Source: Flavobacterium profundi
GTDB taxonomy: Bacteria; Bacteroidota; Bacteroidia; Flavobacteriales; Flavobacteriaceae
Assembly (NCBI RefSeq): GCF_006491645.1
Contig: NZ_VDCZ01000015.1
Span: 29,425 to 93,424 of the forward strand
Length of the DNA: 64,000 nt
Reading direction: 5' to 3'
Shown: in pieces, positions 1 through 7,545 of the stretch
Numbering within the stretch: the first letter of the stretch is position 1
How the letters are laid out: each line of letters opens with the position of its first letter
Position numbers and translations under genes: made by a program
Notes under the pieces: model-generated
Databases searched by the model: none
Told to the model about the DNA's origin: nothing
Seen by the model: the letters and a program-made list of their open reading frames with translations, nothing else

Positions 1-66
1 ACGTAGAGGAATAACAATAGTTACAGTATCGAATTTATTTATTATTTTTGGTGAAAATTAATTAAA
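1..66. other. left window edge, possible gene tail
   Basis: The first 66 bases probably hold the end of an upstream plus-strand gene, but it cannot be identified. One frame stays open from base 2 to a stop at 59-61 and another stops at 12-14. Either could be the C-terminus of the preceding gene. The AT-rich stretch just before base 67 has no clear ribosome binding site, as is usual in this phylum. Confidence 0.3.
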
Positions 67-252
67 ATGAAATATACCAAGTATATTCAGTACGTGTACA
101 TTCTATTTGCTGTGTTTTTTATCTACGATGCATTTGTAAGATTTCAAAACAACGAGAACTTCACAATTAGTATTCTGTTTGCGCTTTTAGCCACTTTTAT
201 GTTCTTCTTTAAAAGAAGATTTTACAACAAATATAAAAACGGTCAAAAATAA
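67..252 (+). CDS. small two-helix membrane protein
   Basis: A 61-residue hydrophobic protein of unknown function. It has two predicted membrane segments (about residues 8-24 and 33-49) and a basic C-terminal tail rich in Lys, Arg and Tyr. It ends 3 bases before the CNNM-type transporter gene and is almost certainly cotranscribed with it. The tight spacing and the following envelope genes suggest an inner-membrane role, but no family motif is visible. The ATG is the only sensible start in the frame. Confidence 0.6.
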   Translation: MKYTKYIQYVYILFAVFFIYDAFVRFQNNENFTISILFALLATFMFFFKRRFYNKYKNGQK

Positions 253-255
253 AGT

Positions 256-1524
256 ATGGAAATAGCCATCATTGTTATTTGCTTACTTTTATCAGCCTTT
301 TTTTCAGGCATGGAAATCGCATATGTTTCTTCCAACAAAGTTTTCTTATCTATAGAGAAGAAACAAAACAATTTCAATGCAAAAATTTTATCAAAACTAA
401 CTGAAAAGCCTTCCCAGTTTATTACAGCTATGTTGGTGGGTAATAATGTGGTTTTGGTAATTTACGGAATCTATTCTGGAGATTTGTTAATGCATTGGAT
501 CACTTCTATCGAGTATCATTTCTCTCCTTTTGTAAGTCTTTTGTTGCAAACTATTTTGTCTACTGCTATTATTTTGATGACGGCTGAATTTTTACCAAAA
601 GTGTTTTTTCAAATTTATGCCAACTCTTTCATCAAATTGTTTGCTGCACCAGCTTATTTGTTTTATCAATTGTTTTATTGGGTTTCCAAATTCATTATTT
701 GGATTTCTGATTTTATTTTAAAAAGATTCTTTAAAACAGATGGTGATCAGGTTCAAGATTATTTTAGCAAGGTAGAATTAGGCAATTATATTAGTGAACA
801 AATGAATAGTATTTCTGATGAAGATGAAATTGATTCTGAAATACAAATTTTTCAAAACGCACTTGAATTTTCTGACTTAAAAGCAAGAGATATCATGACG
901 CCTCGTACAGAAATTTCAGGTTTAGACATTTTAGATACGGTGGCCGAATTGAAAGAATTATTTGTTAGTACAGGTTATTCTAAAATTGTGGTGTACCAAA
1001 ATTCCATAGATGATATTTTGGGGTATGTGCATTCTTTTGAATTGTTCAAAAAACCCAAAACGATTAAATCGGTCATGATTCCAATTGAATATGTGCCAGA
1101 AACTATTTATATCAAAGATTTATTAGACATCTTAACAAAAAAACGAAAAAGTATGGCTGTTATTTTGGATGAATACGGTGGTACTTCAGGAATTATTACT
1201 GTGGAAGATATTATTGAAGAGCTTTTTGGAGAAATTGAAGATGAACATGATTTAGATGAGGAATTGATAGATGAAAAAATTGAAGAAGATGTATATTTAT
1301 TCTCTGCAAGGTTAGATGTAGAGTTTATCAATCAAAAATACAATTTAGATATTCCTGAAAATGATTCGTATAGTACTTTAGGTGGTTTTATTGTGCATAA
1401 TACCAAAGAAATTCCTCAAAATAAAGAAAAAATAAAGATTGAAAACTTTGAAATTACCATTCATTCTGCCTCAAATAAAAAGATAGAATTGGTTCGACTT
1501 TCCATCTTAGAAGAAAAACAATAA
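256..1524 (+). CDS. CNNM/CorC-type transporter (hemolysin family) with CBS pair
   Basis: A 422-residue integral membrane protein of the CNNM/CorC (HlyC, 'hemolysin-like') family, a group linked to Mg2+/Co2+ transport. The N-terminal DUF21/CNNM domain (about 1-180) has several membrane helices, starting with a hydrophobic segment and the FSGMEIAYVSSNK motif typical of the family. A CBS pair follows at about 205-330 (ARDIMTPR, then AVILDEYGGTSGIITVEDI), then the C-terminal CorC/HlyC domain at about 345-420 (YSTLGGFI). Length and order are normal. GldE of the gliding machinery belongs to the same superfamily, but no gld neighbours are visible, so a generic transporter is the safer call. It follows the small membrane protein directly and precedes a PpiD-like chaperone. 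Confidence 0.85.
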   Translation: MEIAIIVICLLLSAFFSGMEIAYVSSNKVFLSIEKKQNNFNAKILSKLTEKPSQFITAMLVGNNVVLVIYGIYSGDLLMHWITSIEYHFSPFVSLLLQTILSTAIILMTAEFLPKVFFQIYANSFIKLFAAPAYLFYQLFYWVSKFIIWISDFILKRFFKTDGDQVQDYFSKVELGNYISEQMNSISDEDEIDSEIQIFQNALEFSDLKARDIMTPRTEISGLDILDTVAELKELFVSTGYSKIVVYQNSIDDILGYVHSFELFKKPKTIKSVMIPIEYVPETIYIKDLLDILTKKRKSMAVILDEYGGTSGIITVEDIIEELFGEIEDEHDLDEELIDEKIEEDVYLFSARLDVEFINQKYNLDIPENDSYSTLGGFIVHNTKEIPQNKEKIKIENFEITIHSASNKKIELVRLSILEEKQ

Positions 1525-1620
1525 AGAAATCGTAAAAAATTAATAGAAATTATAACTTTTCTATTTTATTATTAAATAGATAATTGTATTTTCGCCCACT
1601 GAATTAAATTAATATACAAA

Positions 1621-3714
1621 ATGGCAGTTTTAAATAATATTAGAAAACGTTCTGGATTACTTATCATTATTATTGGTTTTGCATTATTTGCATTCTTAAT
1701 TCCAGAGTTATTTAAAAGTGGTTTTAGCATAAATAATAACAACATTGGTGAAGTGAATGGAACAGACATCAATGGTCAAGAGTTTATGAAGAAAACAGCT
1801 CAACTTGAAAAACAAAGTCAACAAGGGCAAATGAGTGCTACACAAGCAATGAACTCTGTTTGGGAACAAGAAGTAAGAAGTATCATTGTAAAAGAGCAAA
1901 TTGAAAAAATAGGATTAGGAATTGGAGAAGAGCAATTAATTAATGTAATTAAAGCCAATCCATATTTCGCTCAAAATCCACAGTTTTTAAATGAAGCGGG
2001 AACTTTTGATGAAAATAAATTGAAAGAGTTTATAAAATCTATGCAAAATGATCCAAACCAAGACCGTTTGGTACAATGGAATGAATTTGAAGATCAAGTT
2101 GAAAAATCAGCTGTTGAGCAATTGTATTACAATATGCTTAAAGGTGGAATTTATACAACACAAGCAGAAGGTAAATTCAAACATGTTTTAGATACTAAAA
2201 AAGTAGATTTCGATTATGTAACCGTAGCTTTCTCAACAGTAAATGATGAAGAAGTTAAAGTTTCTGATGATGAAATTATGGCTTACATGAAGAAAAATCC
2301 TAAAAAATACAAATCTGATCCAACAAGAAACATTGATTATGTATTTTTTGAAAACAAACCTTCTCAAAAAGACGAGAAAGATTTAGAAACACAATTCTAT
2401 GGTTATATTAATGGAAGTGTGGATGGTAACGATACTGTTCCAAGTTTCAAAAATGTGAAAGTAGAAAATGTTGCCGCTTTTGTAAATAAAGAATCTGAAA
2501 CGCCATTTGATTCCACATATGTAACAAAAAACAATCTTCCAGTTGAATTCCAAGAGCAATTATTTAACTTATCTACAGGTGAAGTTTTTGGTCCTTATGT
2601 TAACAATGGAACTCAATCTTTGTCTAGAATGATGGGAAGAAAATCAAATGCAGGAGCTAAAGCAAGTCACATTTTATTGGCTTACGAAGGTGCACAAAGT
2701 TCTTCTGCTACGAGAACAAAAGAAGAAGCGCAAGCTTTAGCTAATTCTTTGATGGCTCAAGTAAAAGCAGACCCAAACAGTTTTGCAGCATTAGCTTTAG
2801 CAAACTCTGATGATCCAGGATCAAAAAATAATGGTGGTGAATATGACAATATTACTCCAGGTCAAATGGTACCAACATTCAACGACTTTGTATTCAACAA
2901 TCCTGTAGGAAGTTTAGGAGTAGTTGAAACAGATTTTGGTTTCCACGTAATTAAAGTATTAGCAAAATACGATGCGGTTCAATTAGCTACTATTACTAAA
3001 AAAGTAGAGCCTTCTGATAAAACTATCGATGACAATTACAATACGGCAAGTAAGTTTGAATCGGATGCAACGGACAAAAACTTTGAAGAAGTTGCTAAAA
3101 ATGCAAAAGCAACGATTGTACCAGCAAACAACTTAAGACCATCTGACGAGTATGTTCAAGGTTTAGGAGCTCAAAGAGAAATTGTACGTTGGGCATTTAA
3201 TGACGAAACAAACAAAGGAGATATCAAACGTTTTGAAACTGCTAAAGGTTTTGTTGTTGCAACGTTAAAAGATAAGAATGAAACAGGTTTATTAAGCATG
3301 GAAATTGCAAGACAATCGGTAGGTTCTATCTTAAGAAATGAGAAAAAAGCAGAAGCGATTAAAAAGAAAATGAACGGAACTACATTAGAAAATGTAGCGA
3401 AAGCAACAGGAGGTTCTGTAAACACTGCAACTGATGTAGCTTTAGGAAACCCAACCATTATGAATATCGGGGCTGAACCAAAAGTAGTAGGTACTGCTTT
3501 TGATTTAGAAGCTGGAAAAACTTCTGGATTAGTTGTAGGTAACAGTGGTGTATTCATGGTTAAAACTAAAAAAGTAACCAATGCTCCAGAAACTAAAGAC
3601 TTCTCTAACTTGGTAAGCCAAAAACAAATGCAAGAAGCAAATTCAGCACAACAAAGAGCGTATCAAGCATTAAAAGACAAAGCAGATATTACCGATAACA
3701 GAGGTAAATACTAA
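1621..3714 (+). CDS. PpiD-like peptidylprolyl isomerase (SurA N-domain, parvulin domain)
   Basis: A 697-residue periplasmic folding factor anchored in the inner membrane. One membrane helix lies at about residues 11-31 after a short basic N-terminus. A SurA-like N-terminal chaperone domain follows at about 45-180, and one rotamase PPIC (parvulin) domain at about 345-450, with the signatures KASHILLAY, NGGEYDNITPGQMVPTFND and ETDFGFHVIKV. The protein would assist folding of exported and outer-membrane proteins. It begins 96 bases after the transporter gene, and a TATTTTCG sequence at 1587-1594 resembles the -7 element, so it may have its own promoter. A strong hairpin terminator ends the unit. 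Length and topology match PpiD rather than soluble SurA. Confidence 0.9.
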   Translation: MAVLNNIRKRSGLLIIIIGFALFAFLIPELFKSGFSINNNNIGEVNGTDINGQEFMKKTAQLEKQSQQGQMSATQAMNSVWEQEVRSIIVKEQIEKIGLGIGEEQLINVIKANPYFAQNPQFLNEAGTFDENKLKEFIKSMQNDPNQDRLVQWNEFEDQVEKSAVEQLYYNMLKGGIYTTQAEGKFKHVLDTKKVDFDYVTVAFSTVNDEEVKVSDDEIMAYMKKNPKKYKSDPTRNIDYVFFENKPSQKDEKDLETQFYGYINGSVDGNDTVPSFKNVKVENVAAFVNKESETPFDSTYVTKNNLPVEFQEQLFNLSTGEVFGPYVNNGTQSLSRMMGRKSNAGAKASHILLAYEGAQSSSATRTKEEAQALANSLMAQVKADPNSFAALALANSDDPGSKNNGGEYDNITPGQMVPTFNDFVFNNPVGSLGVVETDFGFHVIKVLAKYDAVQLATITKKVEPSDKTIDDNYNTASKFESDATDKNFEEVAKNAKATIVPANNLRPSDEYVQGLGAQREIVRWAFNDETNKGDIKRFETAKGFVVATLKDKNETGLLSMEIARQSVGSILRNEKKAEAIKKKMNGTTLENVAKATGGSVNTATDVALGNPTIMNIGAEPKVVGTAFDLEAGKTSGLVVGNSGVFMVKTKKVTNAPETKDFSNLVSQKQMQEANSAQQRAYQALKDKADITDNRGKY

Positions 3715-3740
3715 TAAAGATCTATTTCTTACATAAAAAA

Positions 3741-3767
3741 GCCCTTACAGATTGTAAGGGCTTTTTT
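3741..3767 (+). terminator. intrinsic terminator of the ppiD-like gene
   Basis: A perfect 9-bp stem (GCCCTTACA with TGTAAGGGC) and 3-base loop, flanked by A and T runs, lies 26 bases after the stop codon. The flanking runs would let it work in both directions. Confidence 0.9.
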
Positions 3768-4018
3768 ATGTTTTAACAGTTTCAATTGAATCGTTGTTTT
3801 ATCTTTGAATTCATCATTGTTCCAAAAAGAATTAAAACAGCTTAAAATCGCTTTTAAATAACAAATAATGCTATGGTTTGATAGTGTTACAAATGAATAT
3901 ATGTAAGTTGTCTTGTTCTTTATTTTATTTGATTATTGAAACAGAAATATAAAGTGCGTTATTTCTCTTTTCCAATTGAAAGATTCGCTACCCTGAATCT
4001 TCAATTTTGTGCAGTAGC

Positions 4019-4262
4019 GGTGCAACAGTCATACTACTACAGTATGTGACTTTGTTTACAAGTGCAAGAAGGCATACTCCTACAGTATTTTTCAAATTTA
4101 CAAGTGCAAGAGAGTATACTCCTACAGTATTTTTAAAATTTACAAGTGTAAGAAGGCATATTCCTATAGTATTTTTCAAATTTACAAGTGCAACAGAGCA
4201 CATTACTACTGTAAGTGATACTAGTTACAAGTGTAGTAGTGTAGGTTACAATAGTAAATGCT
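4019..4262 (+). repeat. 42/43-bp imperfect tandem repeat array, locus 1
   Basis: Head-to-tail copies with no spacers: a diverged first unit at about 4019-4057, 42-bp units at 4058-4099, 4100-4141 and 4142-4183, a 43-bp unit at 4184-4226, and a diverged last unit from 4227. Each begins ACAAGTGNAA and carries a CTCCTACAGTATTTTT-like core. Some units contain ATACT-N5-AGTAT, a small hairpin. The array lies in a 696-base gap between the ppiD-like gene and the immunity-like gene. A related array with the same polarity and the same terminal unit lies at 18679-18932. The rest of the gap shows only a TATCTTTG box at 3800-3807 and a 7-bp hairpin (AAGATTC/GAATCTT) near 3985. Because 42 is a multiple of 3, open frames appear on both strands, but they are not credible genes. 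Confidence 0.85.
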
Positions 4263-4310
4263 TAAAAGACCGTTTTGCTTTAGATAGGTAGAGATGAGTT
4301 TTTTAAAATA

Positions 4311-4339
4311 ACAAAAGCCACAGTGAAGTGGCTTTTTGT
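4311..4339 (-). terminator. hairpin terminator next to repeat array 1
   Basis: An 11-bp stem (ACAAAAGCCAC with GTGGCTTTTTGT, one G-T pair and a bulge possible), a 6-base loop and T-rich flanks on both sides. It lies downstream of the minus-strand immunity-like gene and could also end plus-strand transcription across the array. The second array has an analogous hairpin in the same relative place. Confidence 0.7.
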
Positions 4340-4350
4340 TTTATATACTT

Positions 4351-4402
4351 TGCGGGCACGGATTATACCCGAGGCTTTAGCCAAATTGACGAAGTAAATC
4401 CG
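4351..4402. other. structured GC-richer element after the Rhs/immunity cassette
   Basis: A short, relatively GC-rich stretch in AT-rich surroundings contains nested inverted repeats: CGGG with CCCG around 4353-4371, GGCT with AGCC at 4372-4382, and an outer CGGATT (4359-4364) with AATCCG (4397-4402). It adjoins the 3' end of the immunity-like gene. It may be a conserved tail of Rhs cassettes used in recombination, which is inference only. Confidence 0.35.
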
Positions 4403-4410
4403 ATATTGAT

Positions 4411-4893
4411 CTAACTATCTCTAACTATTGGTTTATCAAAAAATAATGATAATTTCTCTGCAATAATCAAAGCATCTTTTTCTGTTAACCTTCTCTTAAT
4501 TATGTAATCGTGAGAGTTTAAATACCTGCTTAAATATACTTTCCAACCACTTTCAAACTGATTTATACTGTAAGCTATATTTACAGATTCAATATTTGAA
4601 ATTTTACAAAAAAACTTATTATTAATAAATAAATCAGCTTTATTAATAGTTAATTTGTGGGATTTGTTTTTATTCCATTCGTAAAACTTATTGAATGTTA
4701 AATACATTAACAAAATGAATAAAATAATTAAATAAATCCAAATATCTATTAATACATCTAATTTTATTTTAAAAATTAGAAAAGTAAATATAATAACAGA
4801 AAATAAAAAAGAAAAAACTGTAGATTTACTATCAAAAAAAAAATTGATTATTATTTCTTTATCATTAATTACTCTAATTTCATACTCTTTCAT
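4411..4893 (-). CDS. putative Rhs-cassette immunity protein, membrane anchored
   Basis: A 160-residue protein with no recognised family. It has two adjacent membrane helices at about residues 26-43 and 47-65, then a soluble domain of about 85 residues rich in Lys, Ile and Asn, possibly PH-like. Its start lies 4 bases downstream of the stop of the Rhs C-terminal fragment on the same strand, the normal position of the immunity gene of a polymorphic toxin cassette. By position it should neutralise the toxin tip encoded just upstream. Very low GC and lack of relatives among the neighbours suggest acquired DNA. The immunity role is inferred from context alone. Confidence 0.55.
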   Translation of the reverse strand: MKEYEIRVINDKEIIINFFFDSKSTVFSFLFSVIIFTFLIFKIKLDVLIDIWIYLIILFILLMYLTFNKFYEWNKNKSHKLTINKADLFINNKFFCKISNIESVNIAYSINQFESGWKVYLSRYLNSHDYIIKRRLTEKDALIIAEKLSLFFDKPIVRDS

Positions 4894-4897
4894 AATA

Positions 4898-5878
4898 CTA
4901 AAATTCTGAATTAAATATCTGTACTGCTTTTTTTGCAGCTTGAGTTTTATCTGCTGGAGCTGTTAAATCTATATTTGTTTGTTTCAAAATCTCATCAAAA
5001 AGTTCTTTACCTTTTATACCTTTATTGACAATAGCATCAATAGTCTCAAAAGTTTTTTTCCTATCAATATCTTTCATTTTATAAGTTTGGAAAACAAATA
5101 TTGTTATTTTGTTCATCATATCTCCATTTTCCATATTGTCATTATTAAAGATTCTTATTACAGTTTCTTCAAATGCATTATCTATAAGCCAACCTTTAAA
5201 AATCTCAGATCCAGTTTGAGCTCTCCCCATCGAAACTAAACTAAGAACACCTTCGGCTATTTTAATTCCTTTGCCAAAATTATCAAGTTTTTCTTTGGTC
5301 ATCATGTCTTCACCAGTCATTGCCTCAACTAATGCCCCAGTTCCAAGTGGGTTTTTTTGCATAAATTTAGCTAACCAATATGCTCCAGGATTGTCTTTTT
5401 CAAATTTTTCTTCTTTGTTTAATCCAGTTCCTTTGCGAATTGAATAACTCGTAATACCTTTAAATGTAGTTTTGTTCTCTTCTGGTGATAAACCATCATC
5501 ATAACTAACGTAAGCATTTATATGCATAACATCTCTTGTTATTCCTTTTATATCTTCATCTGTCTTTATTTCCATTTTATATGTTCCTGCTTCATAGTAC
5601 TTACCTTTAAATTTTTTGTAGAAATGAAAAATTATTTCAATATCACCTTTATTGTCGACTTTAAAAATAGGTGAATTTCCGGATGTTGAATATCCACTAG
5701 TAGATGGCGTAACCGAATTTAATTTATCAATGCTAAAAAATCTCCCAACTCTAGGGTCTAACATTCTAGATCCAAAATCATAACTATTATCATTACCTTT
5801 CAACTCATCGTCTTTTTCCATTCCATTAAAGCCGTAACGGTAAGCTGGGCTTGAGTAAGTGCGTCCTGGCAAGGTCAT
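4898..5878 (-). CDS. truncated Rhs core plus C-terminal toxin domain (orphan Rhs-CT)
   Basis: The first 65 residues or so are the classic end of an RHS-repeat core: PGRTYSSPAYRYGFNGMEKD, then YDFGSRMLDPRVGRFFSIDKL and a SGYSTSGNSP stretch. The remaining 260 residues are a variable tip with no motif I recognise. Complete Rhs proteins have over a thousand residues, so nearly the whole shell is missing. The ATG at 5876-5878 is an internal Met of the core (normally within YYPFGMTLPGR), not a natural start. Just upstream the core continues in another frame and hits a stop. The protein is therefore a displaced toxin cassette or pseudogene, possibly kept as recombination stock, followed by its putative immunity gene. 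Whether the 326-residue product is made is unknown. Confidence 0.75.
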   Translation of the reverse strand: MTLPGRTYSSPAYRYGFNGMEKDDELKGNDNSYDFGSRMLDPRVGRFFSIDKLNSVTPSTSGYSTSGNSPIFKVDNKGDIEIIFHFYKKFKGKYYEAGTYKMEIKTDEDIKGITRDVMHINAYVSYDDGLSPEENKTTFKGITSYSIRKGTGLNKEEKFEKDNPGAYWLAKFMQKNPLGTGALVEAMTGEDMMTKEKLDNFGKGIKIAEGVLSLVSMGRAQTGSEIFKGWLIDNAFEETVIRIFNNDNMENGDMMNKITIFVFQTYKMKDIDRKKTFETIDAIVNKGIKGKELFDEILKQTNIDLTAPADKTQAAKKAVQIFNSEF

Positions 5879-5918
5879 TCCAAAAGGATAGTAGTCAATT
5901 GGTTTGAAATAGTACTAT
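5879..5918 (-). pseudogene. frameshifted remnant of the Rhs core upstream of the toxin tip
   Basis: Read on the minus strand, 5915 down to 5880 encodes YYFKPIDYYPFG, the sequence that normally precedes GMTLPGR in Rhs cores. It is one base out of frame with the downstream open frame because of a run of three G at 5880-5882, and it is preceded by an in-frame TAG at 5916-5918. Homology to the core ends about here. The next 170 bases up to the lipoprotein gene are AT-rich with no gene visible. Confidence 0.7.
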
Positions 5919-6090
5919 TTTCAATACTTTTAGTAATTTTAAAAATGCTGAAAATGGCACTTTTTTGCTGTTTTCGACACTTTTTGAACCACTTTTTAAG
6001 CAAAAATTAGGCTGTTTTTTGGGCTGTTTATAAGAACGTTTTGTCTCTCAAAGATAAGACTTTTTTAAAATGGTTTTTGCGTGTTTCAGA

Positions 6091-6522
6091 TTAATTGTAT
6101 ACGCGTAAAGTGCTTGAGTTTACTTGTTGAACTCGATATTGTTTCATCGGATATTGCTTGCCTTGGGCTTGACCTGTAAAGAAACTATATTCTGCATCAT
6201 CACAAGCGCAAACGGCTTTAATACCATTAATAGTCATAGTAGAACAAGAACTCAAAGGTTGGTTTGGGCAAGCCGCATCAAACGCTACATAATTATTGCT
6301 TCCCGCATTAAAAACAAATACACCTCTTACACCAGCTGCACCATTATCAATATAAACCGAATTACTTACAAATTGTAAGTTATTGTATTCTGGTAAATTC
6401 AGATTGATAGTTAAATCAACCGGATAATTTGGTAAATAGGGATTGTTGTTGTTTATTCCATTGTCTTTACTGCAACTTAAAAAAAGTGCGATAAATAAAG
6501 AGAAAATCAGGTATCTTTTCAT
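6091..6522 (-). CDS. Rieske-fold lipoprotein lacking the histidine ligands
   Basis: A 143-residue exported lipoprotein with a signal peptide ending in FLSC (Cys17). The second half resembles a Rieske [2Fe-2S] domain: AACPNQ corresponds to the first cluster loop (normally CPH), VCACDDAEYSF to the second (normally CPCHGSxF), and TGQ...YPMKQYRVQ to the closing strands. Both histidine ligands appear replaced (Asn and Asp) while cysteines remain, so a normal Rieske cluster is unlikely. The extra cysteines might form disulfides. It sits alone, divergent from greA. The domain assignment rests on motif pattern; the role is unknown. Confidence 0.6.
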   Translation of the reverse strand: MKRYLIFSLFIALFLSCSKDNGINNNNPYLPNYPVDLTINLNLPEYNNLQFVSNSVYIDNGAAGVRGVFVFNAGSNNYVAFDAACPNQPLSSCSTMTINGIKAVCACDDAEYSFFTGQAQGKQYPMKQYRVQQVNSSTLRVYN

Positions 6523-6614
6523 TTTTTAGGATGGATTTTAAATTTCAAATTTAATTTATTTAATTTTGACTCACTAAAAAACCGTCATAAATTAATTTTA
6601 AAAAAAATAATTAT

Positions 6615-6622
6615 TACCTTTG
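6615..6622 (+). promoter_or_regulatory. greA promoter, -7 element
   Basis: TACCTTTG matches the Bacteroidota TAnnTTTG element exactly and is followed by CG and a purine-rich start region. No convincing TTG lies at the -33 position. Transcription should start around 6627-6630, just before the leader hairpin. Confidence 0.7.
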
Positions 6623-6629
6623 CGTAAAG

Positions 6630-6658
6630 GAATCCCATCAAATGGGATTCTTTCTATT
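6630..6658 (+). promoter_or_regulatory. terminator-like leader hairpin upstream of greA
   Basis: A perfect 9-bp stem (GAATCCCAT at 6630-6638, ATGGGATTC at 6642-6650) with a CAA loop, followed by the T-rich run TTTCTATTTA. It lies at the very 5' end of the expected transcript and 26 bases before the greA start. The form is that of an intrinsic terminator or attenuator. Confidence 0.6.
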
Positions 6659-6676
6659 TATATAAACGATGAAGTT

Positions 6677-7153
6677 ATGAGCACAGTATCTTATTACACA
6701 GCAGAAGGATTAAAAAAACTTAGAGAAGAATTAGATCAATTAAAAAGTATAGAACGTCCAAAAGCATCACAAGCAATTGCGGAAGCGAGAGATAAAGGCG
6801 ATTTGTCTGAAAATGCGGAATACGATGCCGCAAAAGAAGCACAAGGTCTTTTAGAAATGAAAATTGCTAAAATGGAAGAATTAGTGGCAAATGCTCGTTT
6901 AATTGACGAGTCTCAATTGGATGTTTCTAAAGCTTTGGTGTTATCTACCGTTAAAATTAAAAACCAAACAAACGGGATGGAGATGAAATATACTTTAGTT
7001 GCAGAAAGTGAAGCAGATTTAAAGTCTGGAAAAATTTCTGTAACATCTCCAATTGGGAAAGGTTTGTTAGGTAAAAAAGTAGGTGAAATTGCCGAAATAA
7101 AAGTGCCCAATGGGACTTTAAATTTTGAAGTATTAGAAATTACAAGAGATTAA
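6677..7153 (+). CDS. greA: transcription elongation factor GreA
   Basis: GreA rescues backtracked RNA polymerase by stimulating cleavage of the nascent RNA. With the start at 6677 the protein has 158 residues, the normal family length, and begins MSTVSYYTAEGLKKLREELD. The N-terminal coiled coil carries the acidic tip motif ARDKGDLSENAEYDAAKEAQ, with the conserved Asp and Glu. The C-terminal FKBP-like domain includes SPIGKGLLGKKVGE. The longer frame from 6620 would begin inside the promoter and leader hairpin, so it is rejected. The HIT-family gene follows after 2 bases, so the two are cotranscribed. Confidence 0.95.
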   Translation: MSTVSYYTAEGLKKLREELDQLKSIERPKASQAIAEARDKGDLSENAEYDAAKEAQGLLEMKIAKMEELVANARLIDESQLDVSKALVLSTVKIKNQTNGMEMKYTLVAESEADLKSGKISVTSPIGKGLLGKKVGEIAEIKVPNGTLNFEVLEITRD

Positions 7154-7155
7154 AT

Positions 7156-7545
7156 ATGGCTTCTATTTTTACAAAAATTATTGATGGAGAAATTCCATGT
7201 TATAAAATAGCAGAAGATGAAAACTTTATTGCTTTTTTAGATGTGAATCCAAATGCGAAAGGGCATACGTTATGTGTGCCAAAACAAGAAATCAATAAGA
7301 TTTTTGACATGGAGGAAGACTTGTATTTAAAATTAATGTCTTTTTCTAGAAAAATAGCCAAAGCCATAGAAAAAACAATTGAGTGTAAAAGAGTAGGTGT
7401 TGCTGTTGTAGGTCTTGAAGTACCTCATGTTCACGTACATTTAATTCCTTTACAAGATATGGATGATATGCGTTTTCAAAGAAAAGTAAGTTTGGAAAAA
7501 GCAGAATTTGAAAGTATTGCACAAGCTATAGCTGCCAATTACTAA
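7156..7545 (+). CDS. HIT family nucleotide hydrolase/transferase
   Basis: A 129-residue histidine-triad protein. The active-site motif HVHVHLIP is at about residues 94-101, and the N-terminal SIFTKIIDGEIPCYKI and FLDVNPNAKGHTL segments are typical of the Hint branch. Such proteins hydrolyse nucleotide phosphoramidates or dinucleoside polyphosphates in the cytoplasm; the exact substrate cannot be told. It starts 2 bases after the greA stop. Its last codons lie within the left arm of a long palindromic terminator shared with the convergent kinase gene. Confidence 0.9.
   Translation: MASIFTKIIDGEIPCYKIAEDENFIAFLDVNPNAKGHTLCVPKQEINKIFDMEEDLYLKLMSFSRKIAKAIEKTIECKRVGVAVVGLEVPHVHVHLIPLQDMDDMRFQRKVSLEKAEFESIAQAIAANY

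Noticed and set aside
3171..3581. Long antisense open frame in the ppiD-like gene
   Set aside because: It is a shadow of a well-supported gene with no domain or start signal.
4019..4262. CRISPR array
   Set aside because: Units are contiguous with no variable spacers, units vary from one another, and no cas genes are in the window.
4007..4291. Open frames on both strands across repeat array 1
   Set aside because: They arise because 42 bp is a multiple of three. They have repetitive 14-residue units, no start context and no protein-like features, and the frame breaks where units become 43 bp.
6620..6676. Upstream extension of greA
   Set aside because: It begins inside the promoter and leader hairpin, and the extra 19 residues are not part of GreA.
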